A stretch of 64,000 nt of DNA from Burkholderiales bacterium (lineage in GTDB: Bacteria > Pseudomonadota > Gammaproteobacteria > Burkholderiales > Burkholderiaceae_C). The notes under the pieces were generated by a model, which made no database searches, was not told where the DNA came from, and saw nothing but the letters and a program-made list of their open reading frames with translations. Below, in pieces: positions 17,317 through 27,414 of this stretch (position 1 is its first letter; each line of letters opens with the position of its first letter). The stretch is from NCBI GenBank assembly GCA_021414305.1, contig JAIOOS010000006.1, positions 495,912 through 559,911 of the forward strand. Direction: 5' to 3'. Position numbers and translations under genes: made by a program.

Positions 17317-17886
17317 ATGTTCCGCTTCAACCTCGACGACACCGCAGTGATCCTGATCGACCACCAGGTCGGCACCAACACCTGGGCGTCGAGTACGCCG
17401 TTGGCGCTGCTGCAACGCAACGTCATCATCCTGGCCAAGTTCGCCAAGGGCACGAACATGCCGCTGGTGCTGACCTCCAGCCAGGAGACCAACGTCAACG
17501 TGCAGGGGCCCTTGATGCCCGAGCTGGAGACGATTGCGCCCGAGGCGTTCGCCGCACGCATCAAGCGCAAAGGTGTGGTCAATGCCTGGGATGACGAGGA
17601 CTTCGCCAACGCCTGTCGGGCCACGGGCAGACGCAACTTCGTGATGGCCGGGGTGACCACGGATGTGTGCATGGTGTCGCCCGCCATCAGCGCGCTCGAA
17701 GAAGGCTTCAACGTTCAGGTGGTGTGCGACGCCTGTGGCTCGAGCAACCAAATCGCTGAAGAGATGTCCTGGCGCCGCATGGAGCGCGCGGGCGTGCGAC
17801 TGACGAGCACCAATGCCATGGTCGCCGAGCTGGTGAAGAACTGGGCCTCGCCTGCGGGTGGCGTGGCGTTTCCGCTGCTCACCTGA
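17317..17886 (+). CDS. Isochorismatase-like hydrolase (YcaC-type)
   Basis: The 189-residue protein has Asp in AVILIDHQVGTNTWA, a Lys region in RIKRKGVVNAWDDEDF and Cys in VMAGVTTDVCMVSPAISA, the triad of cysteine hydrolases. The HQVG and TTDVC sequences place it in the YcaC subgroup, which often lacks a known substrate. CCCCGGAG precedes the ATG. It is 31 bp after the ABM gene. Confidence 0.85.
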   Translation: MFRFNLDDTAVILIDHQVGTNTWASSTPLALLQRNVIILAKFAKGTNMPLVLTSSQETNVNVQGPLMPELETIAPEAFAARIKRKGVVNAWDDEDFANACRATGRRNFVMAGVTTDVCMVSPAISALEEGFNVQVVCDACGSSNQIAEEMSWRRMERAGVRLTSTNAMVAELVKNWASPAGGVAFPLLT

Positions 17887-17917
17887 TGCACCGCGCAGCG
17901 CTACCGCCGCATCGCCA

Positions 17918-19341
17918 GTGACCGGCTCACGCCTGTCGAGTTGCGTCGCCGCGCTGGCGCTCGCGGCCTGCGCCACGCCCTTCGACAATGCGCCGCTGAA
18001 CCAGCCGCTGAGCCATTCGTCGACGCCGGCTTCCGTCGCACAGTCCGGCTCGCCGCTACCGTCTGATCCGAACGGCGGCGCCAATGTGATCGCCCTGTCG
18101 TTGTCGGGCGGTGGCATGCGCGCAGCCGCATTTGCCTTTGGCGTGCTGCAGGCCCTGCAGGGTGGTGGACCGACCGACATGGATGTGTTCGACGAGCTCA
18201 CGTTCATCTCCAGCGTGTCGGGCGGTTCGTTGACTGCGGCGTACTTCGGCTTGTATGGACGAGAGGGCTTTGCCGACTTCCGCGGCCGCGTACTCGACCA
18301 GGACCTGGAGCGCGAGATGCGGATGTCGTTGCTGTCGCCGGTCAACATTGCGCGCCTGCTCGCGGGCGGGTTGAACGACCGCAGCAATCTCGCTCACACG
18401 CTGCACCGCGAGGTCTTCGGGCAAGCGACGTTTTCGCAACTGCAGCGACGCGGCAAGCCTGAGGTGTGGATCAATGCGTCGGACCTGTACAACCGCACGC
18501 CGTTCCCTTTCATACCGCCCGTGTTCCTGGGCCTGTGCAGCGATCTGTCGCAGTTCCATGTCGCCGACGCGGTGGCAGCTTCGATGGCGGTGCCGTTGGT
18601 CTTCGCCCCCATCGTGCTGCAGACCCACCCCGACCGTTGCCTGACGCCGCTGCCCGCTTGGGCGCTGCCAGAAGCCGCACGCCAATCCGGGCAACCCGGC
18701 CAGGGTGTCGTGCGCGCCGTCGCCCAGGCCCTGCGCAACTACCGCGACGCCGACCGCATGCGTTACGTGAAGCTGGTGGACGGCGGCATCACCGACAACA
18801 ACGGGCTGTCGAGCATCCTCATCGCGCGTGCGGTGTCAGGCACGCCCTATGGTCCCCTCGATGAGGGGCCGCAGTGAGGGCCCGGCGCATCCTCTTTCTG
18901 GTGGTGGACGCGGGCCGGCCACCCGCGGGCGAGTGGGCCAAGCAGCAGGACGGCCCGTCGGGCGTCGAGGTGGCACTGGCTGCTGCCGACACCACGGTGG
19001 ACTCGGCCACGCGACTGGGCGCCGACGCGTTTGCGCGGATGGTCGACGAATGGCGCGCCAGCATCATCCGGTTTCGCTGTTCGCTGAGCCCAGAGCAGTT
19101 GCGCCGTCATCTACCGCAAGGGCTGCCGGCGGGGGCGCCATGGCGCTGTGACGACCTGCAGTTCGAGGTCGGCGTCATCGGCTTCGACAACCTGGAGGGC
19201 ACGCGGGCTGATCGCTTGAAGAACATCCCGACGCGTCTGGCGCTTCCGCAGGCGGACATCGACGAGGCGATCGCCGCCGGCCGCGACGCGGCACGCGACA
19301 GCCCGGCCATGAGGCGCTACTTGAGTGGGCGGGTTCGATAA
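17918..19341 (+). pseudogene. Patatin-like phospholipase lipoprotein, split by a G-tract frameshift
   Basis: GTG at 17918 opens a lipoprotein signal (VAALALAAC lipobox). A patatin domain follows: SLSGGGMRAAAFAFG (oxyanion loop), SSVSGGSLTAAYFG (nucleophile Ser in GxSxG-like GSVSGGS context) and DGGITDNNG (catalytic Asp). The frame stops at 18877. The C-terminal 155 residues (RARRILFLVVDAGRPP to LSGRVR) continue in another frame to 19341. Adding one G to the GGGG run at 18865-18868 joins them into a roughly 475-residue protein. This is a real mutation, a variable G tract or a sequencing error. The product should be an inner- or outer-membrane-anchored lipid hydrolase. Confidence 0.75.
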
Positions 19342-19618
19342 GCAGGCCGGTCGGTTGATGGCACAAGCGGTTGCGGTGCGGCTTCTGTCGGCGGCAAGCG
19401 TTGACGGGGGCATGCAAGGTTCTGGTCAATCGCTGGAGTAGCGAGCGACTGGTCTTGTCTGGCGCGAATGACTCCTGAGGGTCGGCAGCGCCTGTTCGGC
19501 TGGGCGACCTGCTGACGTTGGGCCCGCGTCCCTGAAGGGATGCCGAAATTCGTCGAGTGCTCAATGGGGTAGAGAGCCGCAGAGATGCAGCAGCAGGCCT
19601 TGCATTCTCAGGACGAGA

Positions 19619-21181
19619 TCACGGCTGCGCGATGCGGCCCGGCGCGCGCGGCAGCGGTTCAACGAAGTCGCCCGCCTGCTGGACCGCCCGACCCTGGCCG
19701 CCTGCATGAACCAGCCTGTGAAGGACTGCAGCCAAGGCGCGCACGCCTTTGCGGATCTGTTCAACATCCAGGCTCGCGTAGCCGACGATCAGCCCGGCTG
19801 GGCGAGGCTTCTTGCGTCCAGGTGGCCCCGCATACAGCGGTGACACGGGATACACACCCACGCCGACTTCACGCGCTGCGGCGACCACGGCAGCTTCATC
19901 CTGTTGACGGACCATCGGCAACCACAGCACCACGTGCAGCCCGGCAGCTGTGCCCACCACGCGGGCATCGGCGGGCAAGTGCTGCGCAATCGCGTCCAGC
20001 AGCGCGCTGCGTCGGCGCTCGTTCTCGCGCCTGACGCGGCGCACATGGCGCTCGTAGGCACCGCTGTCGATCAGCGTTGCCAGCGCACGCTGCTCCAGTA
20101 CCGGTGCGTGGCGGTCGCTCAACCGTTTGGCCTGCCGGAACACCGGCACCAGTTCAGGCGGCAGCACCAAGTAGCCCAGCCGCAGTTGCGGCGACAAGGC
20201 CTTGGAGAAGGTGCCGATGTAGATCACGCGCCCCTGCGTGTCGATGGCGTGCAAGGCGTCGATAGGGCGCTGGCCGTAGCGGAATTCGCCGTCGTAGTCG
20301 TCTTCGATGATCCAGGCCTGGCGCCTTGCCGCCCAGCGCATCAGTTCCTGCCGCCGGCCGATGGGCAGCATGGCGCCCAGGGGAAACTGGTGCGACGGCG
20401 TGGTGTAGACCAGCCGCACGGAACGGTCTTCGGGCAGTTGCGTGGTGTCCAGCCCCAGGTCGTCCACCGGCACAGGCAGCAGCTTGGCGCCAGTGGCCTC
20501 GAAGCAGCGGCGCGCCATCAGGTAACCCGGGTTCTCGAATGCGAACGCGTCTTCGGGGTCCAGCAGCACCCGCGCGCACAGGTCGATGGCCTGTTGCGAG
20601 CCGTGCACGATGACGATCTGCTCGGCCTCGCACAGCAGCCCACGCGCCCGCGCCAGGTAGCCCTGCACCGCGCGGCGCAGTGACGCGTCGCCCTCGGGCG
20701 GCTCGTAGTACAGGCGGTGCTGGTGTTGCAGCAACGCGGCCTGGTGCGCACGCCGCCAGGCCAGCGCCGGAAAGTCGCGCGCCGCCACCGCGCCGTAGAG
20801 GAAGTCAACGCGCAGCGGCTTGCCCGAAGTCATGGCCGTCATGGCCATGTTCTCGACGCGGCGCCCGTAGGCCGACAGGGTGGTCTGTGGCGGTGCGCGC
20901 CGGCCCGGCTTGGATGGCGCCGCCGGGGCCAGTTGGCTGGCCACCCGCGCCACGCGCCCGGCGGCGGTGACGATGAAGCCTTCAGCGGCCAGCTGCTCAT
21001 AGACCGCCGTCACGGTGGTGCGCGACACGCCAAACGCTGCCGCCAACGCGCGCGTGGACGGCACCTTGCCGCCCGCCCTGAGCGTACCGTCGGCCATCTG
21101 CCGGCGAAGCAGGTAGTACAGGCGACGCCCCACCAGGGGAGCATCCGGGCGCACGGCAGCACAAGCTTGCAACTGGTCCAC
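19619..21181 (-). CDS. MocR/PdxR-type regulator (GntR HTH plus aminotransferase domain)
   Basis: The 520-residue protein has a GntR winged helix (residues about 18-85, VPSTRALAAAFGVSRTTVTA) joined to a fold-type I aminotransferase-like domain (130-480). The PLP lysine is in YIGTFSKALSPQLRLGY (about residue 330), and the IIEDDYDGEF motif supplies the PLP-binding Asp. MocR proteins sense PLP or amino-compound aldimines. It is divergent from a PaiB-like gene, the usual target arrangement. Confidence 0.9.
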   Translation of the reverse strand: MDQLQACAAVRPDAPLVGRRLYYLLRRQMADGTLRAGGKVPSTRALAAAFGVSRTTVTAVYEQLAAEGFIVTAAGRVARVASQLAPAAPSKPGRRAPPQTTLSAYGRRVENMAMTAMTSGKPLRVDFLYGAVAARDFPALAWRRAHQAALLQHQHRLYYEPPEGDASLRRAVQGYLARARGLLCEAEQIVIVHGSQQAIDLCARVLLDPEDAFAFENPGYLMARRCFEATGAKLLPVPVDDLGLDTTQLPEDRSVRLVYTTPSHQFPLGAMLPIGRRQELMRWAARRQAWIIEDDYDGEFRYGQRPIDALHAIDTQGRVIYIGTFSKALSPQLRLGYLVLPPELVPVFRQAKRLSDRHAPVLEQRALATLIDSGAYERHVRRVRRENERRRSALLDAIAQHLPADARVVGTAAGLHVVLWLPMVRQQDEAAVVAAAREVGVGVYPVSPLYAGPPGRKKPRPAGLIVGYASLDVEQIRKGVRALAAVLHRLVHAGGQGRAVQQAGDFVEPLPRAPGRIAQP

Positions 21182-21283
21182 TCAAATTGTCCGAAACTGG
21201 ATCTGGTGATTGTGCCGGTTTGGATGGACAGTTCATGCCCTGCACCAACGCCAACACAAGCACCAGCCAACCCGGAACCCGCG

Positions 21284-21907
21284 ATGTACACCCCGCCGCA
21301 CTTTGCCGTGACCCAGCCCGAGCAGCTGCAACGCATCATCCACGCGCACCCACTGGGCGTGCTGGTCACTTCGGGGCCTGCCGGCCTGGACGCCGACCAC
21401 ATCCCCTTCGAGTTCCACCCGGCCAGCGGACCCCTGGGCAAACTGTCGGCGCATGTGGCTCGTGCCAATCCGGTGTGGCAGCGTTGCCCAACGGGGACCG
21501 AAGTCATGGTCATCTTCCGTGGCGCCGAGTCCTATGTGTCGCCCAACTGGTACCCCAGCAAGCACGAGGCGCACCGCCAGGTGCCGACCTGGAACTACGA
21601 GGTCGTGCACGCCCATGGCCGCATCACGGTGCTGGACGACGAGCGCTTTGTGCGCGGCTTGGTGGCCCGCCTGACCAAGCGTCACGAGGCCGCCGAGCCC
21701 AAGCCATGGAAAATGGGCGACTCGGCGCCAGCGTTCATCGACGAGATGCTGGCCAAGATTGTGGGCATCGAGATCGAGCTCACATCACTCACCGGCAAGT
21801 CCAAGCTCAGCCAGAACAAGGAGGCGCGCGACCGGCTGAGCGCCGGCGACAAACTGGACGCACGGGGCCAGGCCGAACTGGCGCAGGCCATGCGGAATAC
21901 GGTCTGA
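21284..21907 (+). CDS. PaiB-like FMN-binding protein
   Basis: The 207-residue protein has the FMN-binding split-barrel signature of PaiB: MYTPPHFAVTQPEQL, the ADHIPFEFHP flavin-site strand, SYVSPNWYPSK and TWNYEVVHAHGRI. Originally named a negative regulator, the family has FMN/haem-binding or oxidase-like members. It lies divergent to the MocR regulator across 102 bp, which suggests MocR control and a role in polyamine or vitamin B6-linked stress. Confidence 0.87.
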   Translation: MYTPPHFAVTQPEQLQRIIHAHPLGVLVTSGPAGLDADHIPFEFHPASGPLGKLSAHVARANPVWQRCPTGTEVMVIFRGAESYVSPNWYPSKHEAHRQVPTWNYEVVHAHGRITVLDDERFVRGLVARLTKRHEAAEPKPWKMGDSAPAFIDEMLAKIVGIEIELTSLTGKSKLSQNKEARDRLSAGDKLDARGQAELAQAMRNTV

Positions 21908-22093
21908 ACGCAAACCTGCTCCAGCTCGGTAAAATGGTGAAATGCAATGTCAGCCGGTCACGGCTGTTCCAGGTGCTGAACACACGTCAGCGCAGCGTGC
22001 AGTTCCTTCTAGACTGATCTTGGACGGGTGCACATTCGCCAGCCTCCGAGCCGTGCCGTCGATGTGGCCTTCGTATTTAAGATCGGAATTGGG

Positions 22094-23308
22094 ATGAGTA
22101 GCAAGGACCAGGAGTTCGCCGTCGACTCGGACGGGTTGCATCGGGCCGTCGAGTTGATGAGTCGTGATTTCAGCAGAGCGAAACGCCTCGACCTGCCGAC
22201 GGAACTGCCGTTGTGTGGGATGGGTTCCACGGCTGCACTGAACGCGCTGGCGCCAAGCATTCTTGGAGGCGCAGCGCGTCTGGGCGAGGCCACTTCATTT
22301 GCCCACATGGACCCGCCAACCCCATGGATCACTTGGGCCATGACGCTTTGGAACGCATCGCTCAATCAGAACCTGCTTCACCCCGCCACATCACCTGTCG
22401 CTCGCCAGATGGAAGAACGGGTCGTGACATGGCTCGCACCATTCTTCGGCATGGACGGCGGACACATGACGCCGGGCTCGACGGTGGCCAACCTGACCGC
22501 TTTGTGGGCGGCGCGAGAGAGCGCAGGTGTGACCGAGGTGGTTGCATCAGCCGGAGCGCATCTCTCCATTGCAAAAGCGGCCCACCTATTGGGTCTCAAG
22601 TACCTGAGCTTGCCCATAGACGCCAACGGTTCGATGGATGCGGCGCAATTGCCGACCGATCTGCGCAAATCCGCCTTGGTCCTCACCGCCGGCGCAACTA
22701 GTACAGGTGCCATCGACCCCCTTGATCTGGCCGGCAGGGCAGCCTGGACCCATGTCGATGCGGCCTGGGCTGGGCCTTTGCGGATGAGCAAGTACGCCCA
22801 TCTGCTGGCCGGCATCGAGTCGGCAAACTCGGTTGCCGTATCGGCGCACAAGTGGCTTTTTCAACCCAAAGAGTCTGCGCTTGTCTTGTTCAAAGACACC
22901 GAGAAAGCCCACGCGGCGGTGAGCTTCGGTGGCGCTTACCTGGCGACGCCCAATGTGGGCGTTCTTGGTTCGCATGGCGCAGCTGCCACGGCCCTACTGG
23001 CGACGCTGCTTGCGTGGGGGCGTGAAGGGGTTGCCCAGCGAATAGAGCACTGCATGGACCTTGCACACCGCCTGAGAGATTTTGTGGCTGCTGACGAGCG
23101 TCTTGAGCTTTATGCCGAACCCCAAACCGGCATTGTGGTCTGGCACCCTAAAGACGAGAACTTGTTTGATCAGGCACTGCGCCAGTTGCCGGTTGGTTCC
23201 ACGTCTACGACTTCGATGGCGGGTGTGAAGTGGTTCCGAAATGTGGCGGCCAATCCCGGTGCTGACATTGACCTGCTCATTGCGACCATTCGGGGCGTCT
23301 TGCCTTAG
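22094..23308 (+). CDS. PLP-dependent decarboxylase (group II, glutamate/aromatic type)
   Basis: The 404-residue protein has the fold-type I layout: FGMDGGHMTPGSTVANLTALW (PLP phosphate region), a THVDAAWAG Asp site and the PLP lysine in SVAVSAHKWLFQPKES. This is the pattern of pyridoxal-dependent decarboxylases and cysteine sulfinate-like enzymes. It is shorter than usual (about 470), mainly at the C-terminus. The amino-acid substrate is unknown. The start at 22094 is chosen over an upstream GTG. Confidence 0.83.
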   Translation: MSSKDQEFAVDSDGLHRAVELMSRDFSRAKRLDLPTELPLCGMGSTAALNALAPSILGGAARLGEATSFAHMDPPTPWITWAMTLWNASLNQNLLHPATSPVARQMEERVVTWLAPFFGMDGGHMTPGSTVANLTALWAARESAGVTEVVASAGAHLSIAKAAHLLGLKYLSLPIDANGSMDAAQLPTDLRKSALVLTAGATSTGAIDPLDLAGRAAWTHVDAAWAGPLRMSKYAHLLAGIESANSVAVSAHKWLFQPKESALVLFKDTEKAHAAVSFGGAYLATPNVGVLGSHGAAATALLATLLAWGREGVAQRIEHCMDLAHRLRDFVAADERLELYAEPQTGIVVWHPKDENLFDQALRQLPVGSTSTTSMAGVKWFRNVAANPGADIDLLIATIRGVLP

Positions 23309-23651
23309 CGTACCCAGTGCGCGCCCACCGGCCGCCTTTTCTGCCCGAGGGCCGAGGCTGAAGAGATCTGTCATTCGGTCTACTTCCCGTCCAAAGTCAG
23401 CTGCCGGATCCGTCCGCGCCGCTTCACGGTCCTGGCCTTTTCCGTTGAAAAACTCAGATTGCGGACGAGTCTTTCAGCGGAATAGGGTTGACGCTGACAG
23501 CCCTGAACGACCGTTGCCTGGTCAACCACTTGTACACCGCTCACAAGAGCCCCGTGGCGCAACGTGCGCTGGAACAGGTTGGGGCGACGCTTCCCTGAAG
23601 GTCTCGCACAGGCCGGAATCGAAGCAGCTACACCGCCCGCCCATGCCGCCG
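23309..23651. other. Gene-free gap with a possible IS66 transposase scrap
   Basis: No full gene is present. Around 23500-23600 on the plus strand a short frame (NHLYTAHKSPVAQRALEQVG, ending TLP) resembles a segment of IS66 transposases in which AHKSP precedes a helix and GALYAIE. The rest is featureless. The scrap is too short for confidence. Confidence 0.35.
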
Positions 23652-24107
23652 TCAGAACATGGTGTTGGAATTCTTGGGCTGCGCCGGCACCGCCTGTTCC
23701 ACGTCCCAGTGTTCGACGATCAGTCCCTTTTCAACCCGGAAGATGTCGATGACGGCGCTGCCTCGATCGCTGGGGTCGGCCGGGTTCTCTTTGCAATGGT
23801 TGTGCACCACCACCAGGTTGCCTTCGGCAATCACCCGCTTGATGTCGCAACGAAAATTGGTCTTCTCGACATACGCCGCAAACCCTTCGATGAACGCGGA
23901 GCGGCCGTCGGCGCCACCCGGGTTGTGTTGGACGTACTGATCGGCTGATAAGTACTTCCGCGCGGCCTCGACGGGCTTGCGCTGCACGAAGGCGAGGTCG
24001 AAGAACGCCGTCACGATTTGCTTGGGCGTCTGCTCGGCAGCCGCGGGAATCGCCACCAGGGCGCCCAGGAAAACCAACACGAAACGCATTTGGGTCAAAA
24101 GAGTCAT
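23652..24107 (-). CDS. Exported NTF2/SnoaL-like protein
   Basis: The 151-residue protein has a signal peptide (FVLVFLGALVAIPAAAEQ) and a SnoaL/NTF2-like cone-fold domain: TAFFDLAFVQRKPVEAARKY, QYVQHNPGGADG, VVHNHCKENP, VIDIFRVEKGLIVEHWD. The HNP and VEHWD pieces are typical of the SnoaL-like polyketide cyclase family. The cavity ligand is unknown. It may be co-transcribed with the cysteine hydrolase 47 bp upstream on the same strand. Confidence 0.83.
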   Translation of the reverse strand: MTLLTQMRFVLVFLGALVAIPAAAEQTPKQIVTAFFDLAFVQRKPVEAARKYLSADQYVQHNPGGADGRSAFIEGFAAYVEKTNFRCDIKRVIAEGNLVVVHNHCKENPADPSDRGSAVIDIFRVEKGLIVEHWDVEQAVPAQPKNSNTMF

Positions 24108-24153
24108 GGGAGCAACGTTCGGAAAGATGATTGGCTGGCCAAAGAAGCTGGGG

Positions 24154-24675
24154 TCACCAGCGGGACGCTGTGTCTACCAGTCGAACGCGTGTCGACAACG
24201 CATGCAAGGCGATGGCATGCAGCATCTCGCTGACCGTGGTGCAGGCATCGGTGAGTACCGTCACGCGCTCGTAGGCATCGGCTTGGCGGGACAGCGCCGT
24301 GTGGGTCACGCAGTTCTGCGTCATCATGCCGCATAGCACCAACTCGGTAGCGCCCAGCGCCTGAAGGGTCGATTGCAGGTTGGTGCGCTCGAAGCTGTCG
24401 GCGAAATGCTTGACCACCACGGGCGCATCCGGCGCTGCGGCGAGGATGCGCGGGTGAATCTTCACGCCTTCGGTGCCTGCGTTGAAGAACGGGGCGATGC
24501 CCTGCGTTGCGTCAGCCACGTGCTGCACATGAACCACCGGCAGGCCATTTTCCTGTGCATGGCGGATCGCCCGCTCGACAGCGACCAAGGCGGCCTCGGT
24601 GTTGGCCAGCGCGAAGGCACCGCCCGGAAAGTAGTCGTTCTGCAGATCGATCAGCAACAAGGCTGGCTTGGACAT
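24154..24675 (-). CDS. Nicotinamidase-like cysteine hydrolase
   Basis: The 173-residue protein has Asp in LLIDLQNDYFPGGAF, Lys in VVKHFADSFE and Cys in LCGMMTQNCVTHTALS. The LQNDYFPGG start and MMTQNCV site match nicotinamidase-related hydrolases. ATG at 24675 follows GGAG by 7 nt. It is divergent from the GlxA-type regulator 125 bp away, which is the likely controller. Confidence 0.87.
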   Translation of the reverse strand: MSKPALLLIDLQNDYFPGGAFALANTEAALVAVERAIRHAQENGLPVVHVQHVADATQGIAPFFNAGTEGVKIHPRILAAAPDAPVVVKHFADSFERTNLQSTLQALGATELVLCGMMTQNCVTHTALSRQADAYERVTVLTDACTTVSEMLHAIALHALSTRVRLVDTASRW

Positions 24676-24799
24676 TCGTGTTCTCCGGGGCAATGAGTGA
24701 AGTCTTCATTCTTCCGAGAACAGGCGCGCTCGGCCATCGGCCTGAATGCCAATAGTCGGTAAGATCGGGCCAATATGTTCTGGCCCCACTCTTGAATCG

Positions 24800-25780
24800 A
24801 TGCCCTTGACATCACCACCCGCTGGGCAAGCGCTGCGCCGTCGCGTGGCTGTTGTGGTGTTCGAAGGCATCAGCCCATTTCACCTGTCGGTGCCTTGTGT
24901 GGTGTTCGGCGAAGGTTTGGCACCCGACAACCCGTTTGATCTGGTGGTGTGCAGCATTGACCCGGCACCTGTGCGAACCAGTGCGGGCTTTGCCTTGACC
25001 GCTCTGCCATCGCTACGCGCCTTGCTCAAAGCAGATGTGGTGATCGTGCCGAGTTGGCGTGACGTCAATGAGCGTCCCCCAGAGACGTTCTTGCGCGCCC
25101 TGCGCGCCGCCCATGCGCGAGGCGCACTCATCGTGGGGCTGTGCCTGGGCAGTCATGTGCTGGCCGAGGCGGGTCTGTTGTCCGGCGGAAGGGCCACTAC
25201 CCACTGGGAATATGCCCCGCTGTTTGCCCAACGTTTTGCTGACGTCAGTGTGGAGCCTGACGTACTCTACGTGCAGGAGGGCCGCGTGCTCACCTCGGCA
25301 GGCACCGCCGCCGGCTTGGATGCCTGCCTGCATCTGGTGCGGCAGCAGTTGGGAAGCGAACGCGCCAATCAGCTGGCGCGGCGGCTCGTCATCCCACCGC
25401 ACCGCGAAGGGGGCCAGTCGCAATACATCCAGCAGCCCTTGCCAGTAGCCCGCACCGGTACCCGGCTGGGCCGACTGATGGACGAGGTGCGCGCGCGGCT
25501 GCATGAAACGCACAGCCTGACCTCGCTGGCACAGGAGGCCGGCCTCAGCCGCCGAACCCTCACGCGGCAATTCAAGGCCTTGACCGGCACATCGGTCCAG
25601 GTCTGGCTGCTGGCAGAGCGCGTACAGTTTGCGCAGCGCCTGTTGGAACGCGGGCTGCTGAGCATCGAGCGCGTGGCCGAGCAGGCTGGTTTCGGTTCTG
25701 CGGAGTCATTCCGCCTGCAATTCCGGCAATCGGTGGGCGTCTCGCCCAGTCAATGGCGAAAAACGTTCACAGCAGTCTGA
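24800..25780 (+). CDS. GlxA-type AraC regulator with DJ-1/PfpI sensor domain
   Basis: The 326-residue protein joins a DJ-1/PfpI-like domain (about 10-190; VAVVVFEGISPFHLSVPCVVF, and the nucleophile-elbow sequence IVGLCLGSHVLAEAG) to an AraC double HTH (230-326; SLTSLAQEAGLSRRTLTRQF and SIERVAEQAGFGSAESFRLQ). Such proteins sense amino compounds and activate neighbouring catabolic genes, here probably the divergent cysteine hydrolase. A small stem (AATGCC/GGCATT) overlaps its stop codon. Confidence 0.9.
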   Translation: MPLTSPPAGQALRRRVAVVVFEGISPFHLSVPCVVFGEGLAPDNPFDLVVCSIDPAPVRTSAGFALTALPSLRALLKADVVIVPSWRDVNERPPETFLRALRAAHARGALIVGLCLGSHVLAEAGLLSGGRATTHWEYAPLFAQRFADVSVEPDVLYVQEGRVLTSAGTAAGLDACLHLVRQQLGSERANQLARRLVIPPHREGGQSQYIQQPLPVARTGTRLGRLMDEVRARLHETHSLTSLAQEAGLSRRTLTRQFKALTGTSVQVWLLAERVQFAQRLLERGLLSIERVAEQAGFGSAESFRLQFRQSVGVSPSQWRKTFTAV

Positions 25781-26177
25781 ATGCCGTTGATGGCATTGCC
25801 TGTCTCACCCCTGTATTACCTCGCGGCGCTTTGGTGAGTTCGAGCCCCTCCGCCGCGGGGCCTCCTATGGGTGACTGCGAGGGTGTCCGACAGGCTGCTT
25901 CAGGGCGGTGAGATCGGGACAGTGGATGTCGGTTCAGGGTCGGTCACTGCCGACCGCGCACGTCGGCGCTACGGTCGCTCAACTGGGTGGTTAGCTTTCC
26001 GGCGGTGAGATCGCTCACTCTGCTGTCGCTGGCCGACCCCAAGCCGTCGTATGCCCAAGAATGAAGCGGTCATTCGCCACGGTGATCTTCGATGGGCTCG
26101 CCGGCACAAGAGTCCCTTCCAGGAAGCCGACGTTCCCCTGCTGCGTGGCATCCGTTCTCATGGCGCAAGCGCGCGGA
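25781..26177. other. Gene-free gap between regions 1 and 2
   Basis: No gene was found. A short inverted repeat GAATGA-AGCGG-TCATTC lies at 26059-26075. The base order around it looks like a degenerate intergenic repeat, but I cannot confirm a family. The gap marks the border between accessory DNA and the sigma-54-linked block. Confidence 0.4.
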
Positions 26178-27413
26178 TTAGCTGCTTGCAGCGATGCACT
26201 CGCGAACCTCGAAACTCCCATCATCCGAGACAAGGCGCCAAACCGCATCGGCAATGATCGATTCCTCATCGGTCGGTATCACCCACGCGGAGACCCGCGA
26301 GCTTTGGCCGCTGATTCGGGGCCGTTGGTCGCTATTGGCTTGATCGTCCAGCTCGATGCCGAGCCACCGCGCTTGCTCGCAGACGCGCTGGCGAATGTCG
26401 GCCGAATGCTCGCCAATGCCCGCTGTGAAGACGATGGCGTCGAGGCCCCCGAGCGCAGCGACCAAGGATCCAAGCTCGCGCACGATGCGGTACACGAAGA
26501 GTTCGATCGCTTCTGCTGCAGTCGGCTCGGCGTTGGCCGCCAGTTCCCTCAGGTCCGAGGACAGACCGGACACGCCGAGCAGGCCGCTGCGCTTGTAGAG
26601 CAAGTCGCTCACCTGTCCTGCGGTCATGCCCTTCTGCTCGATCAGGTACAGCACGACCCCCGGGTCGAGGTTGCCGCAGCGCGTGCCCATCACCAGGCCG
26701 TCGAGCGCCGTGAAGCCCATGGTCGAGGCCACGCTGCGGCGGCCGTGCAGCGCGCACATGCTGGCGCCGCTGCCAAGGTGGGCCACCACTACCCTGCCGT
26801 CCGCCTTGTCACCAAGGAACTGCGGCAGCACCTGCGCGATGTACTGATACGACAGGCCGTGGAAGCCGTAGCGCCGGATACCTTCGTCGCAGAGGGCGCG
26901 CGGCAGGGCATAGGCCTGGGCCACTTCAGGCTGCGTTCGATGGAAGGCGGTGTCGAAACACGCGACCTGCGGCAATTGCGGCATGCGCGCCTGCAAGGCG
27001 CGTATCGCGTGGAGCGCCGGAGGTTGATGCAAGGGCGCGAGCCCGCTGAGCGCGTCGAGCTGAACGAGCACAGCGGCATCGACGCGCACCGGCGCAGCGA
27101 ACTTCGCGCCGCCATGAACCACGCGGTGCCCCGCCGCCACGAGTCGCTGAGATCCGTCGCGATGAGCCTGCAGCCACGCCAACACCCGGCCCATCGCGTC
27201 ATCGTGCGTGGTGGGGCACCCTGTATCGGGTAGCAGGGTATCGTCGAGTGGTCGGCCGTCGGCACCGAAGGCCTGGAATCGGGCCGTCGCGCGCAGGCCC
27301 TCGACCTGGCCATGTCCCAGCCGAGACGGGTGTTCCGAGCTGCCGCCGACTTCGTAGACCGCAAACTTCAGGCTCGACGAGCCGGCGTCCAGCACCAGGA
27401 TGACATCGCTCAT
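26178..27413 (-). CDS. ackA: Acetate kinase
   Basis: The 411-residue protein has the ASKHA kinase motifs: VLVLDAGSSSLKFAVYE (phosphate 1), GHRVVHGG, FDTAFH, YGFHGLS, HLGSGASMCALHGRRSVAST and FTAGIGEHS. It makes ATP from acetyl phosphate plus ADP. ATG at 27413 is one base after the TGA of the MaoC-Pta gene, so the two are coupled. It is the last gene of the ten-gene operon that starts at 38617. Length is normal for the family. Confidence 0.95.
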   Translation of the reverse strand: MSDVILVLDAGSSSLKFAVYEVGGSSEHPSRLGHGQVEGLRATARFQAFGADGRPLDDTLLPDTGCPTTHDDAMGRVLAWLQAHRDGSQRLVAAGHRVVHGGAKFAAPVRVDAAVLVQLDALSGLAPLHQPPALHAIRALQARMPQLPQVACFDTAFHRTQPEVAQAYALPRALCDEGIRRYGFHGLSYQYIAQVLPQFLGDKADGRVVVAHLGSGASMCALHGRRSVASTMGFTALDGLVMGTRCGNLDPGVVLYLIEQKGMTAGQVSDLLYKRSGLLGVSGLSSDLRELAANAEPTAAEAIELFVYRIVRELGSLVAALGGLDAIVFTAGIGEHSADIRQRVCEQARWLGIELDDQANSDQRPRISGQSSRVSAWVIPTDEESIIADAVWRLVSDDGSFEVRECIAASS

Positions 27414-27414
27414 T

